DNA from: an uncultured Rhizobiaceae group bacterium
GTDB taxonomy: Bacteria > Pseudomonadota > Alphaproteobacteria > Rhizobiales > Rhizobiaceae
DNA: 64,000 bases
Assembly (NCBI GenBank): GCA_937958815.1
Contig: CALGMR010000009.1
Coordinates: 124,001 to 188,000, forward strand
Direction of reading: 5' to 3'
The translations under genes were made by a program, and so were the position numbers. The notes beneath the pieces were generated by a model, which searched no databases, had not been told where the DNA came from, and saw only the letters and a program-made list of their open reading frames with translations. Below, one piece after another: positions 36,724 to 46,928 of this stretch. Each line of letters begins with the position of its first letter. The stretch's first letter is position 1.

Positions 36724-38223
36724 CTATCGGCCTGAATAATTCGGGCTCTCACGCGTGATTGAAACAGTGTGTGCATGGCTCTCGGCCAAGCCCGCGGTGG
36801 AAATGCGCACAAATTTTGCGCGATCCACGAAATTCGGCAGCGTGTCGGCGCCCACATAGCCCATTGAAGCGCGCAATCCACCAGCCAATTGGTGCAGAAC
36901 AGAACCCACAGGCCCCTTGTAAGGCACCTGCCCTTCAATTCCCTCTGGCACGAGTTTCAAAGAATCCGTGACCTCAGACTGGAAATAACGGTCAGCTGAT
37001 CCACGTGCCATAGCGCCAACGGAACCCATGCCCCGATAAGATTTAAACGAGCGCCCTTGATGGAGATAAACTTCACCCGGGCTTTCGTCTGTTCCCGCAA
37101 GCAACGATCCGACCATCACAGTGGACGCCCCTGCAGCGAGAGCCTTTGCGAGGTCACCGGAAAACTTGATGCCACCATCAGCAATGATGGGAGTGTCTGA
37201 CTTATTGGCCACTTCCACAGCTCCCATAATTGCTGACAATTGCGGAACCCCCACACCAGCCACCATGCGGGTGGTACAGATTGAACCCGGGCCAATACCT
37301 ATTTTAATCACGTCCGCTCCAGCATCAATCAATGCTTGTGTGCCTGCAGGCGTTGCCACATTGCCTGCTGCGATGCGCGTGTTGTTGGAGAGTTTTTTCA
37401 CTTGTGCCACCGCGTCCAAAACTCTTTGGGAATGTCCGTGGGCTGTGTCGATGACAAGAAGATCGACGCCTGCATCTATCAACCGCTCTGCGCGCTCAAA
37501 ACCATCAGGGCCCACAGTGGTTGCTGCAGCGACACGCAGACTGCCAGCCTCATCTTTTGTGGCATTGGGGTTGAGTTGGCTTTTCTCCATATCTTTAACG
37601 GTGATCAGCCCAGTACAATTGCCGTTTGAATCCACAACCAGAAGTTTTTCGATGCGGTGCTGATGCAGCAGTTTTTTGGCGTCTTCTTGCTTCACACCCT
37701 CGCGAACGGTCACGAGACCCTCACGCGTCATCAATTCATAAACTTTCTGGCTGGGGTCTGAGGCAAAGCGCACGTCGCGGTTGGTGAGAATGCCAACCAA
37801 GCGGCCAGTATAGTGTCCACCTGATTTTCCGTTCTCTACAACGGGAATGCCTGAAATCTTATGATCCCGCATCAGGTTCAACGCGTCTTGCAACGTGGCG
37901 TCGGGACCAATTGTCAGCGGGTTGACCACCATGCCGCTTTCAAACTTTTTCACCTGACGCACTTCTTCAGCTTGTTGCTCAGGTTCCAAATTGCGATGAA
38001 TGACGCCAATGCCGCCAGCTTGTGCCATGGCGATGGCCAAACGAGATTCTGTAACCGTGTCCATGGCGGCTGACATAATGGGCAATGTGAGTGAAATATC
38101 GCGGGTTAACCGACTTGAGATATCCACCTGATTGGGCATCACCTCTGAATGGTCTGGTTGCAGCAACACATCATCAAATGTGAGAGCCTGTTCGCCTGTT
38201 GCGGTGGATATAATTTCAGCCAT
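36724..38223 (-). CDS. guaB: Inosine-5'-monophosphate dehydrogenase
   Basis: 499 residues, NAD-dependent oxidation of IMP to XMP, the committed step to [19 protein letters not shown] at the N-terminus, a pair of CBS domains at about residues 95-215, and the active-site loop [18 protein letters not shown] with its catalytic Cys are seen, as is [20 protein letters not shown] 38223 gives the standard start; the codons upstream are not conserved. First gene of the guaB-guaA string. Confidence 0.97.
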   Translation of the reverse strand: MAEIISTATGEQALTFDDVLLQPDHSEVMPNQVDISSRLTRDISLTLPIMSAAMDTVTESRLAIAMAQAGGIGVIHRNLEPEQQAEEVRQVKKFESGMVVNPLTIGPDATLQDALNLMRDHKISGIPVVENGKSGGHYTGRLVGILTNRDVRFASDPSQKVYELMTREGLVTVREGVKQEDAKKLLHQHRIEKLLVVDSNGNCTGLITVKDMEKSQLNPNATKDEAGSLRVAAATTVGPDGFERAERLIDAGVDLLVIDTAHGHSQRVLDAVAQVKKLSNNTRIAAGNVATPAGTQALIDAGADVIKIGIGPGSICTTRMVAGVGVPQLSAIMGAVEVANKSDTPIIADGGIKFSGDLAKALAAGASTVMVGSLLAGTDESPGEVYLHQGRSFKSYRGMGSVGAMARGSADRYFQSEVTDSLKLVPEGIEGQVPYKGPVGSVLHQLAGGLRASMGYVGADTLPNFVDRAKFVRISTAGLAESHAHTVSITRESPNYSGR

Positions 38224-38516
38224 TGGGTCAAACTTTCGAAAGGATGCGGAAGCGATGCTGCGCAACAGTTATGGCAGCGCGTTTGACGGTGCCTGCTAAC
38301 ATGCCATTGGGCTGGTTGAAAGGCCCAGACAGCGATGATTGGACATTTAATGTTGATAGTTGGCGAAAAGCCAAATGTTTGGTGATTTTTGCACCATGTA
38401 ACAGTTGTTAACTTTTGGTGAACAGTTGCCGTGCGAACACTTGGAAACAAGTTCTGCACATCTCTGGTTGATTCGTTTCTAGTACAGCCGCTCCAAACAA
38501 GAAATTGGGCACTGTC

Positions 38517-39977
38517 ATGGCACGTCAACTCCACCTCATCGCATTCGCAATTTTTGCATTTACACTTCTTGCAACCGATGTTGCGCAAGCCTGTTTGGGC
38601 GTGTCTCGCACGGTCACGGCGCGCGGCTTTAACGCCAATATGGGCATGGGCGGTAGCGCGGGACTTGGTTTACGCAACAAAGAAGTTATTTTGACTTTCG
38701 ATGACGGACCCAAGAGCTCGACAACTAGACGCATTCTACGGGCGCTTTCGGCGGAATGCACCAAAGCGACATTTTTTGTTCTTGGACGTATGGCGCGGTC
38801 AAACCCCAAACTGCTGCAACAAATTGCACGTTCTGGACATACAATTGCGCAACACACAAACGATCATCCAAATCTGACACGTCTGTCGATCGTCCAAGCG
38901 GAAAATGAGATCAATCGCGGCATCGCATCTGTTAATCTTGCGCTTGGCAGTCAAAGACGCGCGAGCACACGCTTGTTCCGTTATCGTTATCTTGCTCGGA
39001 GCTCTCGTCTTGACGCAATGCTGAAACGCAAAGGCTTGCTGCCTGTATCAGCTGGCATTGACAGCAATGACTGGAAGAGCGGTTCAGGGGCAGCCATGGT
39101 GAACCGTGTCATGAGCCAGCTGAAACGCAAAGGCCGTGGCGTTATTTTGCTGCACGACATACAAAATAAAACGGCCAACGCATTGCCTGCGCTTTTGCGC
39201 CGTTTGAAGAAAGAAGGCTACCGCGTCGTTCACCTTCGTGGGTCAGGTTCTCCACGCACCAATGTGATTGCATCAAAAAAGAAAACGCCAAAGGCCGTGC
39301 GTGTTGCCGCTTTACAGCCTAAGAAACGCAAACGCTTCAGATGGTTTCGCAAGCGAGACAATGGCTTGCCAGGTGTTGATAGTGTCACAACAGGCTCCAT
39401 TAAGAAGGGGCGTGTTAAACGCACTGCAAAGAAGCGTCTTGCACGCAAAAAGGTTGAGAAAAGAGTGCGTAAAGGGTTCTTTGCCCGCTTGCGTGAACGT
39501 CGCGTTCAACGCGCACAAGCCTTGGCCGCAAAGCAATCCCAGAAAAAGCGGATCAAAAAATCCAACCGGAAAATCAAGAAGAGAACACGTGTTGCAAAAC
39601 GCGCGAAGACAACAAAGAGAAAAAGCTGGTTTGCAAAACGTCGCGAGGCTCGTTTAGCGCGTGCCGCAGAACGCAAGGCAGCCTTGAAAAAACGCAACAA
39701 GCGCACAGTTTCAAAACGTGCCAAACGTAAAACAAGCCGTGTCGCGAAACGTTCAACAAAGAGAAAGAGCATCTTCGGGAGATTGTTCAAGCGCATTGCG
39801 CGCAAACGAGCTGAAAGCGATCGCAGCTTTGGTCTTCGTCTTTATGATGATCTAATCAACCTTGAGCAAGAAAACAAAGAACTGACCCAATTGATGAAGG
39901 TTCAGGAGCTTCCTTTGGACAAAAGACCTGAGGTTCAGTCCTTGCTCAAACTCTTGCGCCCTTTGGCCAATAAGTAG
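38517..39977 (+). CDS. Secreted polysaccharide deacetylase with a long basic tail
   Basis: 486 residues. Signal peptide of about 26 residues, then a NodB-type deacetylase domain to about 245: metal and catalytic acids D62-D63 in LTFDDGP, H113 and H117 in AQHTNDH, and H213 in LLHDI. Motif 3 reads FRYRYLA instead of the usual RxPxG. Residues about 255-436 are a highly charged tail dominated by Lys and Arg with almost no acidic residues; a short non-basic helix closes the protein. Such a tail could bind nucleic acid, LPS or acidic cell wall polymers. ATG 38517 is preferred to TTG 38505. The end overlaps rlmE by 43 bases, tail to tail. Confidence 0.85.
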   Translation: MARQLHLIAFAIFAFTLLATDVAQACLGVSRTVTARGFNANMGMGGSAGLGLRNKEVILTFDDGPKSSTTRRILRALSAECTKATFFVLGRMARSNPKLLQQIARSGHTIAQHTNDHPNLTRLSIVQAENEINRGIASVNLALGSQRRASTRLFRYRYLARSSRLDAMLKRKGLLPVSAGIDSNDWKSGSGAAMVNRVMSQLKRKGRGVILLHDIQNKTANALPALLRRLKKEGYRVVHLRGSGSPRTNVIASKKKTPKAVRVAALQPKKRKRFRWFRKRDNGLPGVDSVTTGSIKKGRVKRTAKKRLARKKVEKRVRKGFFARLRERRVQRAQALAAKQSQKKRIKKSNRKIKKRTRVAKRAKTTKRKSWFAKRREARLARAAERKAALKKRNKRTVSKRAKRKTSRVAKRSTKRKSIFGRLFKRIARKRAESDRSFGLRLYDDLINLEQENKELTQLMKVQELPLDKRPEVQSLLKLLRPLANK

Positions 39978-40675
39978 AGTTCTACCGATCCATCGCGACT
40001 CGCCGGCGGCTTTACGTGATGGATCGTTTCAAAATTCTTCTTCATAAGGTTGAGAAGCGTTTGCTCCGTTCCGCCCTGGAATGTCTTTGTTAGAAAATGC
40101 CCTCCCGGTTTCAAAACCTGCAAAGCAAAATCCAAAGCCACTTCGACCAAACCCATTGTGCGCATATGATCTGTTCGACGGTGGCCAATCGTTGGCGCGG
40201 CCATGTCAGACATCACCAATTCAGGTGCACGCCCACCCAAAGCCTTCATCAGCATGTCTGGTGCATCATCGTCCAGAAAGTCTTTCTTCAAAATGGTCGC
40301 TCCCGGCACGGGATCCATATCAAGATAGTCAATTCCAACCACGCGAATATCATCCACACTGGACCCAGTTTTAGCGACCGCCACTTGGCACCAGCCGCCG
40401 GGGGCCGCACCGAGGTCAACCACCACTTGGCCTTGCTTCAACAAATTGAACCGCTCGTCCATTTCCAGCAATTTGTAAGCAGCGCGCGACGCGTAACCTT
40501 CTGCTTTTGCTTTCTGCACATAAGGGTCATTCAACTGCCTTTGCAACCAAAGCGTTGAGGATATCTTTCGTCCACGCGCAGACTTCACTTTGGTGTGCAT
40601 GTTGCGCAAATTCGGACTGCGACCTGAACCTGGCCCACCTGGAGTGCGTCGACCACCGGAGGTTTTCTTCGCCAT
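39935..40675 (-). CDS. rlmE: 23S rRNA (uridine-2552 2'-O) methyltransferase RlmE
   Basis: 246 residues, FtsJ fold. [20 protein letters not shown] at about residue 42, [15 protein letters not shown] as SAM motif [18 protein letters not shown] and GGHFLTKTF give the K-D-K-E tetrad of RrmJ-type enzymes. It has a 35-residue basic N-terminal extension rich in Gly, Ser and Arg. It sits 4 bases after the Ppx/GppA gene on the same strand, a conserved alphaproteobacterial pair. The 3' end overlaps the deacetylase. Confidence 0.95.
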   Translation of the reverse strand: MAKKTSGGRRTPGGPGSGRSPNLRNMHTKVKSARGRKISSTLWLQRQLNDPYVQKAKAEGYASRAAYKLLEMDERFNLLKQGQVVVDLGAAPGGWCQVAVAKTGSSVDDIRVVGIDYLDMDPVPGATILKKDFLDDDAPDMLMKALGGRAPELVMSDMAAPTIGHRRTDHMRTMGLVEVALDFALQVLKPGGHFLTKTFQGGTEQTLLNLMKKNFETIHHVKPPASRDGSVELYLLAKGRKSLSKD

Positions 40676-40679
40676 ATTG

Positions 40680-42266
40680 TTACTGCCCTTGTGGTTTCGT
40701 ATTGCGATGTCTTGGGCGATTAAAACGCCTCAACCACGCATTGTCCGCATTCATCATTTCTGTCAGCAGGCCTTCACGCAGTCCACGGTCTGCAACGCGC
40801 AACCGCTCACACGGCCAGAAATTTTGAATTGCGACCAGAATGGCACACCCGGCCAAAACAAGATCGGCTCTGTCATGTCCGATACAAGGATTTTGAACCC
40901 GTTGTTCAAAACTCATATCAACCAGCGCATCGATCATTTCCGTAACTTGGGAAGACACCATCCATGTTCCATCGACCCGACGGCGATCATATTTTGGCAG
41001 TTTTAAATGAATGCCTGCAAGGGTCGTCACCGTGCCCGATGTTCCCAACAAATGAACTTCGCCATTTTGCGCAGCTTCCACCAATGCGTCACGACCCTCA
41101 AAGGTCTCCAAATGCTCGCTGACCTCATCGACCATGTTCTGGAACACTTCGCGCGTGACCATTTTTCCCCCGCCGTGCTTTTCGGACAAGGTAACCACGC
41201 CAAACGGCATGGATGTCCATGACACCATGGCAGGCCCGAGATCATGGCGTTTGCGTTTGTTCAAATCGAGCAATGCCAATTCAGATGAACCACCGCCGAT
41301 GTCGAACAAAACTACGCCTCTCGCCTTTCTGTCCACAAGACTAGAGCAGCCTGCAACCGCCAGACGGGCTTCTGTTTCGCGGTTTATGATTTCCAAAGAC
41401 AAGCCGGCTTCTTGTTCGACACGTTTAAGGAATTCCTCTCCATTGGTGGCGCGGCGACATGCTTCGGTTGCAATCAATCGCACGCCCTTGACCTTGCGGC
41501 CATTGAGTTTGTCAGCACAGGCTTTCAATGCACCAACAGCTCTGTCCATAGCCGCATCGCTTAAGCGCCCCGTCGCGCCAAGTCCCTCGCCCAAACGCAC
41601 GATGCGTGAAAAGGCATCTACCACGCGAAAACGGCCCGGTTGTTGAGGCACAGCCACAAGCAGACGGCAATTGTTGGTTCCCAAATCCAGCGCCGCATAA
41701 GCATCCAACTGTCGTCGTTGCGGGCGGTGGATTGGTTTATTTGCGGCGGCTTCGTTTTGACGGTTTTGGTTTGGCTTTTTTGCTTTTCCACTCGGGGCAC
41801 GGCGATGTCTGTGACCATCAGCGCGGTTTTCAAAACCTTGTTTCTTTGCGTCCTCTAAAGCGCCAGAGTTCGCAGCTGGGTCTTGCGCGATATTGTTTTT
41901 GTTTTTTCTGCGATTACGGCGGCGACGAGACCGTTTGCTTTGGCTTTGAGGGGCCAAATCAGAAGACGCATTGTCATCTTTCGAACCATTTGCGGGGTGC
42001 ACATTTCCACGTTCGGAAGCGCTATCCACAGCCGTGTCTGGCTGGACAGTTTTGGCGCCGGCAGAACCGGGATTTTGGGCCTCGGTGTTGTGAACCTGAT
42101 CCCGTTTACGCTTGCGCCTGCGGTTTCTTCGGTTCTTTTTCCGGTTCTGCGATGTCTCTCCACCTGTTGCAGAACCAGCAATTTCAACATCCGATCCAGG
42201 CCGCTTTTGGGAGGTTTCTCCCTGCGAGTCTTCGGACAACGGACTTTCCGCCTTATTGCGGCTCAC
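40680..42266 (-). CDS. Ppx/GppA family exopolyphosphatase/pppGpp phosphatase with basic N-terminal extension
   Basis: 528 residues. The first about 185 are disordered and rich in Arg, Lys, Asn and Gln (blocks such as [13 protein letters not shown] and [14 protein letters not shown]). The ASKHA phosphatase domain follows: [30 protein letters not shown] and [13 protein letters not shown]. The substrate, polyphosphate or pppGpp, cannot be decided. A basic extension would suit binding to RNA or polyphosphate. GTG start at 42266. Upstream is a 307-base gap shared with the iron-binding protein gene. Confidence 0.9.
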   Translation of the reverse strand: MSRNKAESPLSEDSQGETSQKRPGSDVEIAGSATGGETSQNRKKNRRNRRRKRKRDQVHNTEAQNPGSAGAKTVQPDTAVDSASERGNVHPANGSKDDNASSDLAPQSQSKRSRRRRNRRKNKNNIAQDPAANSGALEDAKKQGFENRADGHRHRRAPSGKAKKPNQNRQNEAAANKPIHRPQRRQLDAYAALDLGTNNCRLLVAVPQQPGRFRVVDAFSRIVRLGEGLGATGRLSDAAMDRAVGALKACADKLNGRKVKGVRLIATEACRRATNGEEFLKRVEQEAGLSLEIINRETEARLAVAGCSSLVDRKARGVVLFDIGGGSSELALLDLNKRKRHDLGPAMVSWTSMPFGVVTLSEKHGGGKMVTREVFQNMVDEVSEHLETFEGRDALVEAAQNGEVHLLGTSGTVTTLAGIHLKLPKYDRRRVDGTWMVSSQVTEMIDALVDMSFEQRVQNPCIGHDRADLVLAGCAILVAIQNFWPCERLRVADRGLREGLLTEMMNADNAWLRRFNRPRHRNTKPQGQ

Positions 42267-42424
42267 TTCTCTTTGGAGAAGGAGCCAGCGCTTCAGCGGC
42301 TCTTTGTTTCAAGTTGAAACAACCCTAGCATTTTACGAACGAAGAACAAGCAATCAATTGATGTGTGGGGAGAAACTTGAAGCGCGAGCATTTGCGCCTG
42401 TGGAGAGCGTTATTTAATCGCCAG

Positions 42425-42441
42425 TTTAGAAAATTTCCAAG
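42425..42441. promoter_or_regulatory. Possible Irr (ICE) box
   Basis: TTTAGAA (42425-42431), three bases, then TTCCAAG (42435-42441). The rhizobial ICE consensus is TTTAGAA-N3-TTCTAAA; the left half is exact and five of seven bases match on the right. It is 132 bases before the iron-binding protein start. Candidate only. Confidence 0.45.
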
Positions 42442-42468
42442 GCAAGGCGAAATCACTTGATTTAAAGT

Positions 42469-42483
42469 TGACTTAAAAAGTCA
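42469..42483. promoter_or_regulatory. Iron-responsive operator (IRO), TGA-N9-TCA
   Basis: TGA at 42469 and TCA at 42481-42483 with nine bases between. The core is a perfect TGACTT/AAGTCA inverted repeat with three central A. This is the RirA-type IRO and lies 90 bases before the iron-binding protein start; rirA itself is 1.6 kb downstream. Confidence 0.7.
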
Positions 42484-42573
42484 TATTAAATAATCCAGTC
42501 CTTAGACGCGGGTTACGCGCCATCTGTTTATACAAACAAGACCGACAAATACGTTGGTCTAAGTGAGAAAATC

Positions 42574-43617
42574 ATGCCGAAAACTCTCAAAACGCTCCTT
42601 TGTTCAGCCGCAACAGTTGCAACAGTTCTGACACCAACTTTGGCAATGGCTGAAGGCGAAGTGAACATCTATTCCTATCGCCAAGCCGAGCTTATCAAGC
42701 CGATGCTTGAAGCTTTCACCGCAGAAACAGGGATTAAGACAAACGTTCTGTTTGCAAAGAAAGGCCTTGGCCAGCGCATAAAGGCAGAAGGCGTGAACTC
42801 ACCAGCTGATATTTTGCTCACTGTCGATATTGGTCGCTTGGATGCTGCAAAGGCATTGGGCATCACGCAATCCGTTTCGAGCGATACAATCAGCGCCAAC
42901 GTTCCTTCCCAATACAGAGACCCTGAAGGTCACTGGTTTGGCCTCACCACCCGCGCCCGCATTATCTACGCTTCCAAAGAACGCGTTGCCCAAGACACAA
43001 TCACATATGAAGAACTTGCTGATCCAAAATGGAAAGGCAAACTCTGCACACGTTCGGGCCAACATGTTTATTCAATTGGCCTGATTGCATCCATCGTTGC
43101 CCATGCGGGTGAAGCAGGTGCTCAAAAGTGGCTGGAAGGCGTCAAGGCAAACCTTGCAAGAAAGCCAAACGGCAATGACCGCGCACAAGTGAAAGGAATT
43201 TACTCCGGCGAGTGTGATATTGCTTTGGGCAACACCTATTACATGGGAAAAATGGAAACCAACACCAAAGACCCTGAACAAAAAGAATGGGCCAAATCGG
43301 TGAAACTTCTTTTCCCAAATGGTGACGATCGCGGAACGCATGTGAACCTGTCAGGCATGGTGATGGCAAAACACGCACCTAACGCTGAAAATGCCAAAAA
43401 GCTGATGGAATTCTTGTCGAGCGAAAATGCTCAAAAACTTTATGGCTCTGCCAATTTTGAATATCCTGTAAAGCCGGGTGTTGCTGCTGACGCGCGCACC
43501 TCGTCGTGGGGCACACTGAAAGCCGATACTTTGCCATTGGCAGACGTTGCGGAAAACCGCAAAACAGCTTCTGAACTGGTGGATAAAGTTGGACTGGACG
43601 ACGGCCCAGCCTCTTAA
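42574..43617 (+). CDS. Ferric iron ABC transporter substrate-binding protein (FbpA/FutA-like)
   Basis: 347 residues with a signal peptide ending near AMA (residue 26), then EGEVNIYSYRQAELIKPML, the start of FutA/FbpA-type Fe(III)-binding proteins. ALGNTYYMGKM supplies the paired tyrosines expected to bind ferric iron. DDRGTHVNLSGMVMAKHAPN is also typical. No permease or ATPase follows: it is monocistronic, with a terminator 20 bases after the stop, so the membrane parts must be encoded elsewhere. Probably repressed by RirA in iron-replete cells. Confidence 0.92.
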   Translation: MPKTLKTLLCSAATVATVLTPTLAMAEGEVNIYSYRQAELIKPMLEAFTAETGIKTNVLFAKKGLGQRIKAEGVNSPADILLTVDIGRLDAAKALGITQSVSSDTISANVPSQYRDPEGHWFGLTTRARIIYASKERVAQDTITYEELADPKWKGKLCTRSGQHVYSIGLIASIVAHAGEAGAQKWLEGVKANLARKPNGNDRAQVKGIYSGECDIALGNTYYMGKMETNTKDPEQKEWAKSVKLLFPNGDDRGTHVNLSGMVMAKHAPNAENAKKLMEFLSSENAQKLYGSANFEYPVKPGVAADARTSSWGTLKADTLPLADVAENRKTASELVDKVGLDDGPAS

Positions 43618-43637
43618 AGCGCCGACATAGATTGAAG

Positions 43638-43667
43638 AAAAGGCGTTGCGGAAGCGGCGCCTTTTTT
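43638..43667 (+). terminator. Terminator after the iron-binding protein gene
   Basis: aaaaggcgttgc (43638-43649) pairs with gcggcgcctttt (43654-43665), two G-U pairs, loop ggaa, and a T run follows on the plus strand. Confidence 0.8.
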
Positions 43668-43719
43668 GTTGGTTGTGAGAAACTATCGAAAAGCCAGGTG
43701 CTGGCCTGCATTCCAATTA

Positions 43720-44184
43720 TTACGCGTCAGCTTTCAAAGGAATGTTTTTCGACGCATCCAATTGCAGCAGAATGTGCAAGTTGCGTTCATTATTTGTCAA
43801 GTCAGCCAACGTGTAGCCATCCAACACTTTGAAAAAAGCGCGCAAAGCTTCGCCAAGCGCTTGGTTTAGCCCACAACTGCTGACCAATGGGCAAGCAGCT
43901 TCACCATCTTTGAAACACTCTGCGAGTTCGAAATTGTCTTCCGTGGCGCGAACAATCTCGCCCAATCCAATTTCATTTGCAGGCTTTGCCAACCGAATGC
44001 CGCCATTGCGCCCACGCACGCTTTCCACAAGCCCTGTTTTCGTCAGTGTCTGCAAAATTTTCATAAGAAATTGTTCGGACAAATCATAAAAACTGGCGAT
44101 CGAACTCACACGGCTGAGCCCATCGTTGGAGTCACAATACATCATCATGCGGATGGCATAATTTGTTTGTTTCGTAAGACGCAT
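43720..44184 (-). CDS. rirA: Rrf2 family iron-responsive regulator RirA
   Basis: 154 residues. MRLTKQTNYAIRMMMYC begins the winged helix, VRGRNGGIRLAKPANEIGL is the wing region, and Cys90, Cys98 and Cys104 (AEC, ACPL, SSCG) are positioned as the three [4Fe-4S] ligands of RirA. RirA senses iron through its cluster and represses uptake genes. The start MRLTKQTNYA is nearly identical to rhizobial RirA as I recall it. Nearby Fe(III)-binding protein with an IRO box supports the call over IscR or NsrR. Confidence 0.88.
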   Translation of the reverse strand: MRLTKQTNYAIRMMMYCDSNDGLSRVSSIASFYDLSEQFLMKILQTLTKTGLVESVRGRNGGIRLAKPANEIGLGEIVRATEDNFELAECFKDGEAACPLVSSCGLNQALGEALRAFFKVLDGYTLADLTNNERNLHILLQLDASKNIPLKADA

Positions 44185-44268
44185 ATCGGTCTCAACTCCA
44201 ATGGGGTTTGGCGCAGCGGATTATCCAAGGGCCGCTCCATGATGTAATCAGTATAGGTGCCGCCACTT

Positions 44269-45165
44269 CTAAATTCCAGTGAGAGCGTGCGAAAGGTCTG
44301 GCAGTGGCTTTACGCCAATCACAACAAGACCAGCTTCTACGTTTTCTGGCGCGGGTGTGATTTCAAATCTTTGCCCAACGAGTTGCAGCGTTTTCAGCTT
44401 TCCATTTTCGTTCGGCACAAAGCCTTTTGCGCGCACAATTTGCGACAACCCAGCCAATTCTTGGGCCAGTGCTTGCGTCTGTGTTGGTGCAGAAAATGAG
44501 TAGAACTTGGTTTCAAATTGCGACGTCGAATGGGTTGATCTGTCAGCAGAAAACCCATCATCATGGGTGAAAGACTGAAGAGCTATTTCAATGGGCAAAA
44601 TGCTGTTTTGCGTTTCAAGAATCGATGCGGCACCGGATTTTTCCCGCAACCAATCCACCAACGAGCCTTTCTGCTCTTCTTCGATCAAATCAGTCTTGTT
44701 GAGCAATACAATGTCCGCATCTGCCAACTGGCGCAGTATCGTGTCTGACATATATTTGTCATTGGCGCGCTCTTCGATGTTCCCAGCGTCTGCCAATACC
44801 AATATTCCATCCAACACATAATCGTTGAGCAACGAAACGGAGCCCGCAATCGCGCCCGGCAAAGCAACACCGCTGGTTTCCAAGATGATGTGATCGGGTC
44901 GTGGCTCCATTTTCGCCATGTCCATCAAAGCCATCATGAGATCATTGCCATAGCTGCAGCACACACACCCACCTGTGAGGCTGATCACGTCACCGTCGTC
45001 GGCCTCGATAAGATCGGCATCAATGGGGAGTTCGCCAAATTCGTTGACAAGAATCGCAAGACGACGACCATTTGCATTGCGCAGCAAATGGTTCACCAAA
45101 GTTGTCTTTCCAGAACCAAGATAACCACCTATCACGGTGACAGGCATGGGTGATTGTTGGGACAT
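44269..45165 (-). CDS. CobW/COG0523 family GTP-binding metallochaperone
   Basis: 298 residues. Walker A GGYLGSGKTTLVNHLL, metal motif GCVCC (GGCVCCSYGNDL), NKTDL as G4, and a C-terminal CobW_C domain. COG0523 proteins deliver Zn, Co or other metals to client enzymes in a GTP-dependent way. It starts two bases after the stop of the amidohydrolase, so it may load metal into that or another amidohydrolase-type enzyme (inference). No histidine-rich insertion is visible. Confidence 0.92.
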   Translation of the reverse strand: MSQQSPMPVTVIGGYLGSGKTTLVNHLLRNANGRRLAILVNEFGELPIDADLIEADDGDVISLTGGCVCCSYGNDLMMALMDMAKMEPRPDHIILETSGVALPGAIAGSVSLLNDYVLDGILVLADAGNIEERANDKYMSDTILRQLADADIVLLNKTDLIEEEQKGSLVDWLREKSGAASILETQNSILPIEIALQSFTHDDGFSADRSTHSTSQFETKFYSFSAPTQTQALAQELAGLSQIVRAKGFVPNENGKLKTLQLVGQRFEITPAPENVEAGLVVIGVKPLPDLSHALTGI

Positions 45166-45167
45166 AA

Positions 45168-46805
45168 CTAAAGTTCAGAAGCGGGGAAAATGCGGCCATC
45201 TTGAACCGTTCCCCACACGGCCACATCTTTCAACTTATCGCCACCCACGGATTCTGGGTCATCTTCTAAAACGGCAAAGTCTGCGCGTTTGCCTGTTTCA
45301 ATTGATCCCACCTCCCCATCGAGTTTCAACGTGTAAGCAGCGCCCAATGTGATTGCATAAAGCGCTTCATCTACGTCAATCTTTTCCGCCTCGCCTTGAG
45401 TGCGTCCCGAGGCCGTCAACCGATTGACCGCGCACCAAGCTGTAAACAATGGGCCAAGGGGCGTGATCGGCGCATCAGAATGAATGGCCATGGGGACATC
45501 GTTTTCCAAGGCCGTAGCACATGCATTCATGCGTTCTGCCCGCTCTGGCCCAACGGTCAAATTGTAATGCTCATCACCCCAGTAAAAATGATGGTTGGCA
45601 AAAAGATTGACGCACATGCCGAGTTTTCTCATGCGCCGAAATTGCGACGCATCAGCCAATTGGCAATGCTGCAACGTGAAGCGGTGGTCACGGGAAGGAT
45701 GTTTCAACAAGCCTTCCTCCATGCAATCCAGCACCAGTTCCGTGGCTTCATCACCATTGGTGTGGGTATGAATGTGGATGTTGTGTTCCAAACTTGAATT
45801 GATGATGTCTTGCAGATGCTCGGGCGAGATATACCAAAGGCCGTTTTCGGCACCGTTGTAATATCCAGGCCAACGCAGACGCGCGGAAAAACCCTGAATG
45901 GAGCCATCGACCACGACCTTGATCATCCCGAGGCGCAAACGGTCTGATGTTTTTTTCTTTAATTCCAGCACATGGGCGATGAGTTCTTGGGGAGTCACCC
46001 CGTGGTGAAACCGCAAAGGTACAATGCGCGCAGGATAGTTTTCGCGGGCTGTCACACGGCTCATCATATCTACTGCATCATCCGGCAAACGGGCAGCAAG
46101 GTCGGTCGCGGTTGTCACACCTGAACGCACACAGAGCTTTGCAAAATCGACCAAGCCTTGCTCGTCACAAGCCAGCATATCGCGGTCAAACCCCACATGC
46201 ATGCCAACAGGTGTCATGACATCCGGGCCCTTGAGTTCACCCGTGGGCAGCCCATCTTTTCCAAGCGGAACGCCCGGGTTGTTCAAACCAGTTTTTAACA
46301 AGCCAGCCAGTTCCAACGCTTTTGAGTTCACGTTCAAAATGTGACCCGATGCATGCATGATGCCCACTGGGCGTGTGGTGGACACTTTGTCCAAATCTTC
46401 GCGGGTAACACGCTCATTGTTGAAGTAGATCGGATCAAGCGACCACCCAGGAAGCGGAGTGTCGGGATCTTCCAGTTTTGCATCTGCTTCTTTGAGACGC
46501 TCCAGCACACCTTCAATATTGTCCAGCCCAGACCAGACTTTACCATTGGGGTCCATGCGGTCGAAATACCCGAGATAGGTGTAACGCCACAGCGTGCCTT
46601 CCATGGCATGGCTGTGCCCTTCAACCAGACCCGGCATGATGACCTTGTCGGAAAACCGCTCATCCAGAGTGTAGTCGCCCCATCCTTCAAGTTCAGCAAG
46701 ACTGCCAGCCCCCAGAATACGCCCATCGCGCACGGCAACATGGGTCGCCACTGGACGTGCAGGGTTCATGGTGATGATTTTCTTTGCCCGATAAATGGTC
46801 GTCAT
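45168..46805 (-). CDS. Amidohydrolase family protein (YtcJ-like)
   Basis: 545 residues. Metal-binding HxH in GLVEGHSHAMEGTLW, HTHTNGDEATELVLD and HSDAPITPLGP further on, and the C-terminal GKRADFAVLEDDPESV, all of the amidohydrolase 3 group (YtcJ-like), whose substrates are mostly unknown N-acyl or cyclic amides. ATG 46805 is chosen over GTG 46814. Followed by a CobW metallochaperone with a 2-base gap. Confidence 0.9.
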   Translation of the reverse strand: MTTIYRAKKIITMNPARPVATHVAVRDGRILGAGSLAELEGWGDYTLDERFSDKVIMPGLVEGHSHAMEGTLWRYTYLGYFDRMDPNGKVWSGLDNIEGVLERLKEADAKLEDPDTPLPGWSLDPIYFNNERVTREDLDKVSTTRPVGIMHASGHILNVNSKALELAGLLKTGLNNPGVPLGKDGLPTGELKGPDVMTPVGMHVGFDRDMLACDEQGLVDFAKLCVRSGVTTATDLAARLPDDAVDMMSRVTARENYPARIVPLRFHHGVTPQELIAHVLELKKKTSDRLRLGMIKVVVDGSIQGFSARLRWPGYYNGAENGLWYISPEHLQDIINSSLEHNIHIHTHTNGDEATELVLDCMEEGLLKHPSRDHRFTLQHCQLADASQFRRMRKLGMCVNLFANHHFYWGDEHYNLTVGPERAERMNACATALENDVPMAIHSDAPITPLGPLFTAWCAVNRLTASGRTQGEAEKIDVDEALYAITLGAAYTLKLDGEVGSIETGKRADFAVLEDDPESVGGDKLKDVAVWGTVQDGRIFPASEL

Positions 46806-46928
46806 TGGGGTCACACTCTTCTTGGGTCGCCTAAATCTTTGTTCAGGCTAGATGAATTCGAATGTGCGGTCATCAGTTTTAGATCACAAATTTTCAACAG
46901 GCGGTTTGAGCCATTTATTCGCTGTGAT

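Larger units (their letters stand above)
42267..42573. other. Intergenic region between ppx and the iron-binding protein gene
   Basis: 307 bases without a gene, containing divergent promoters. It holds an AT-rich stretch from about 42450 to 42500 with an IRO-type palindrome and, further left, an Irr-box-like sequence (listed separately). No hairpin terminator or small ORF of note. Confidence 0.7.
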
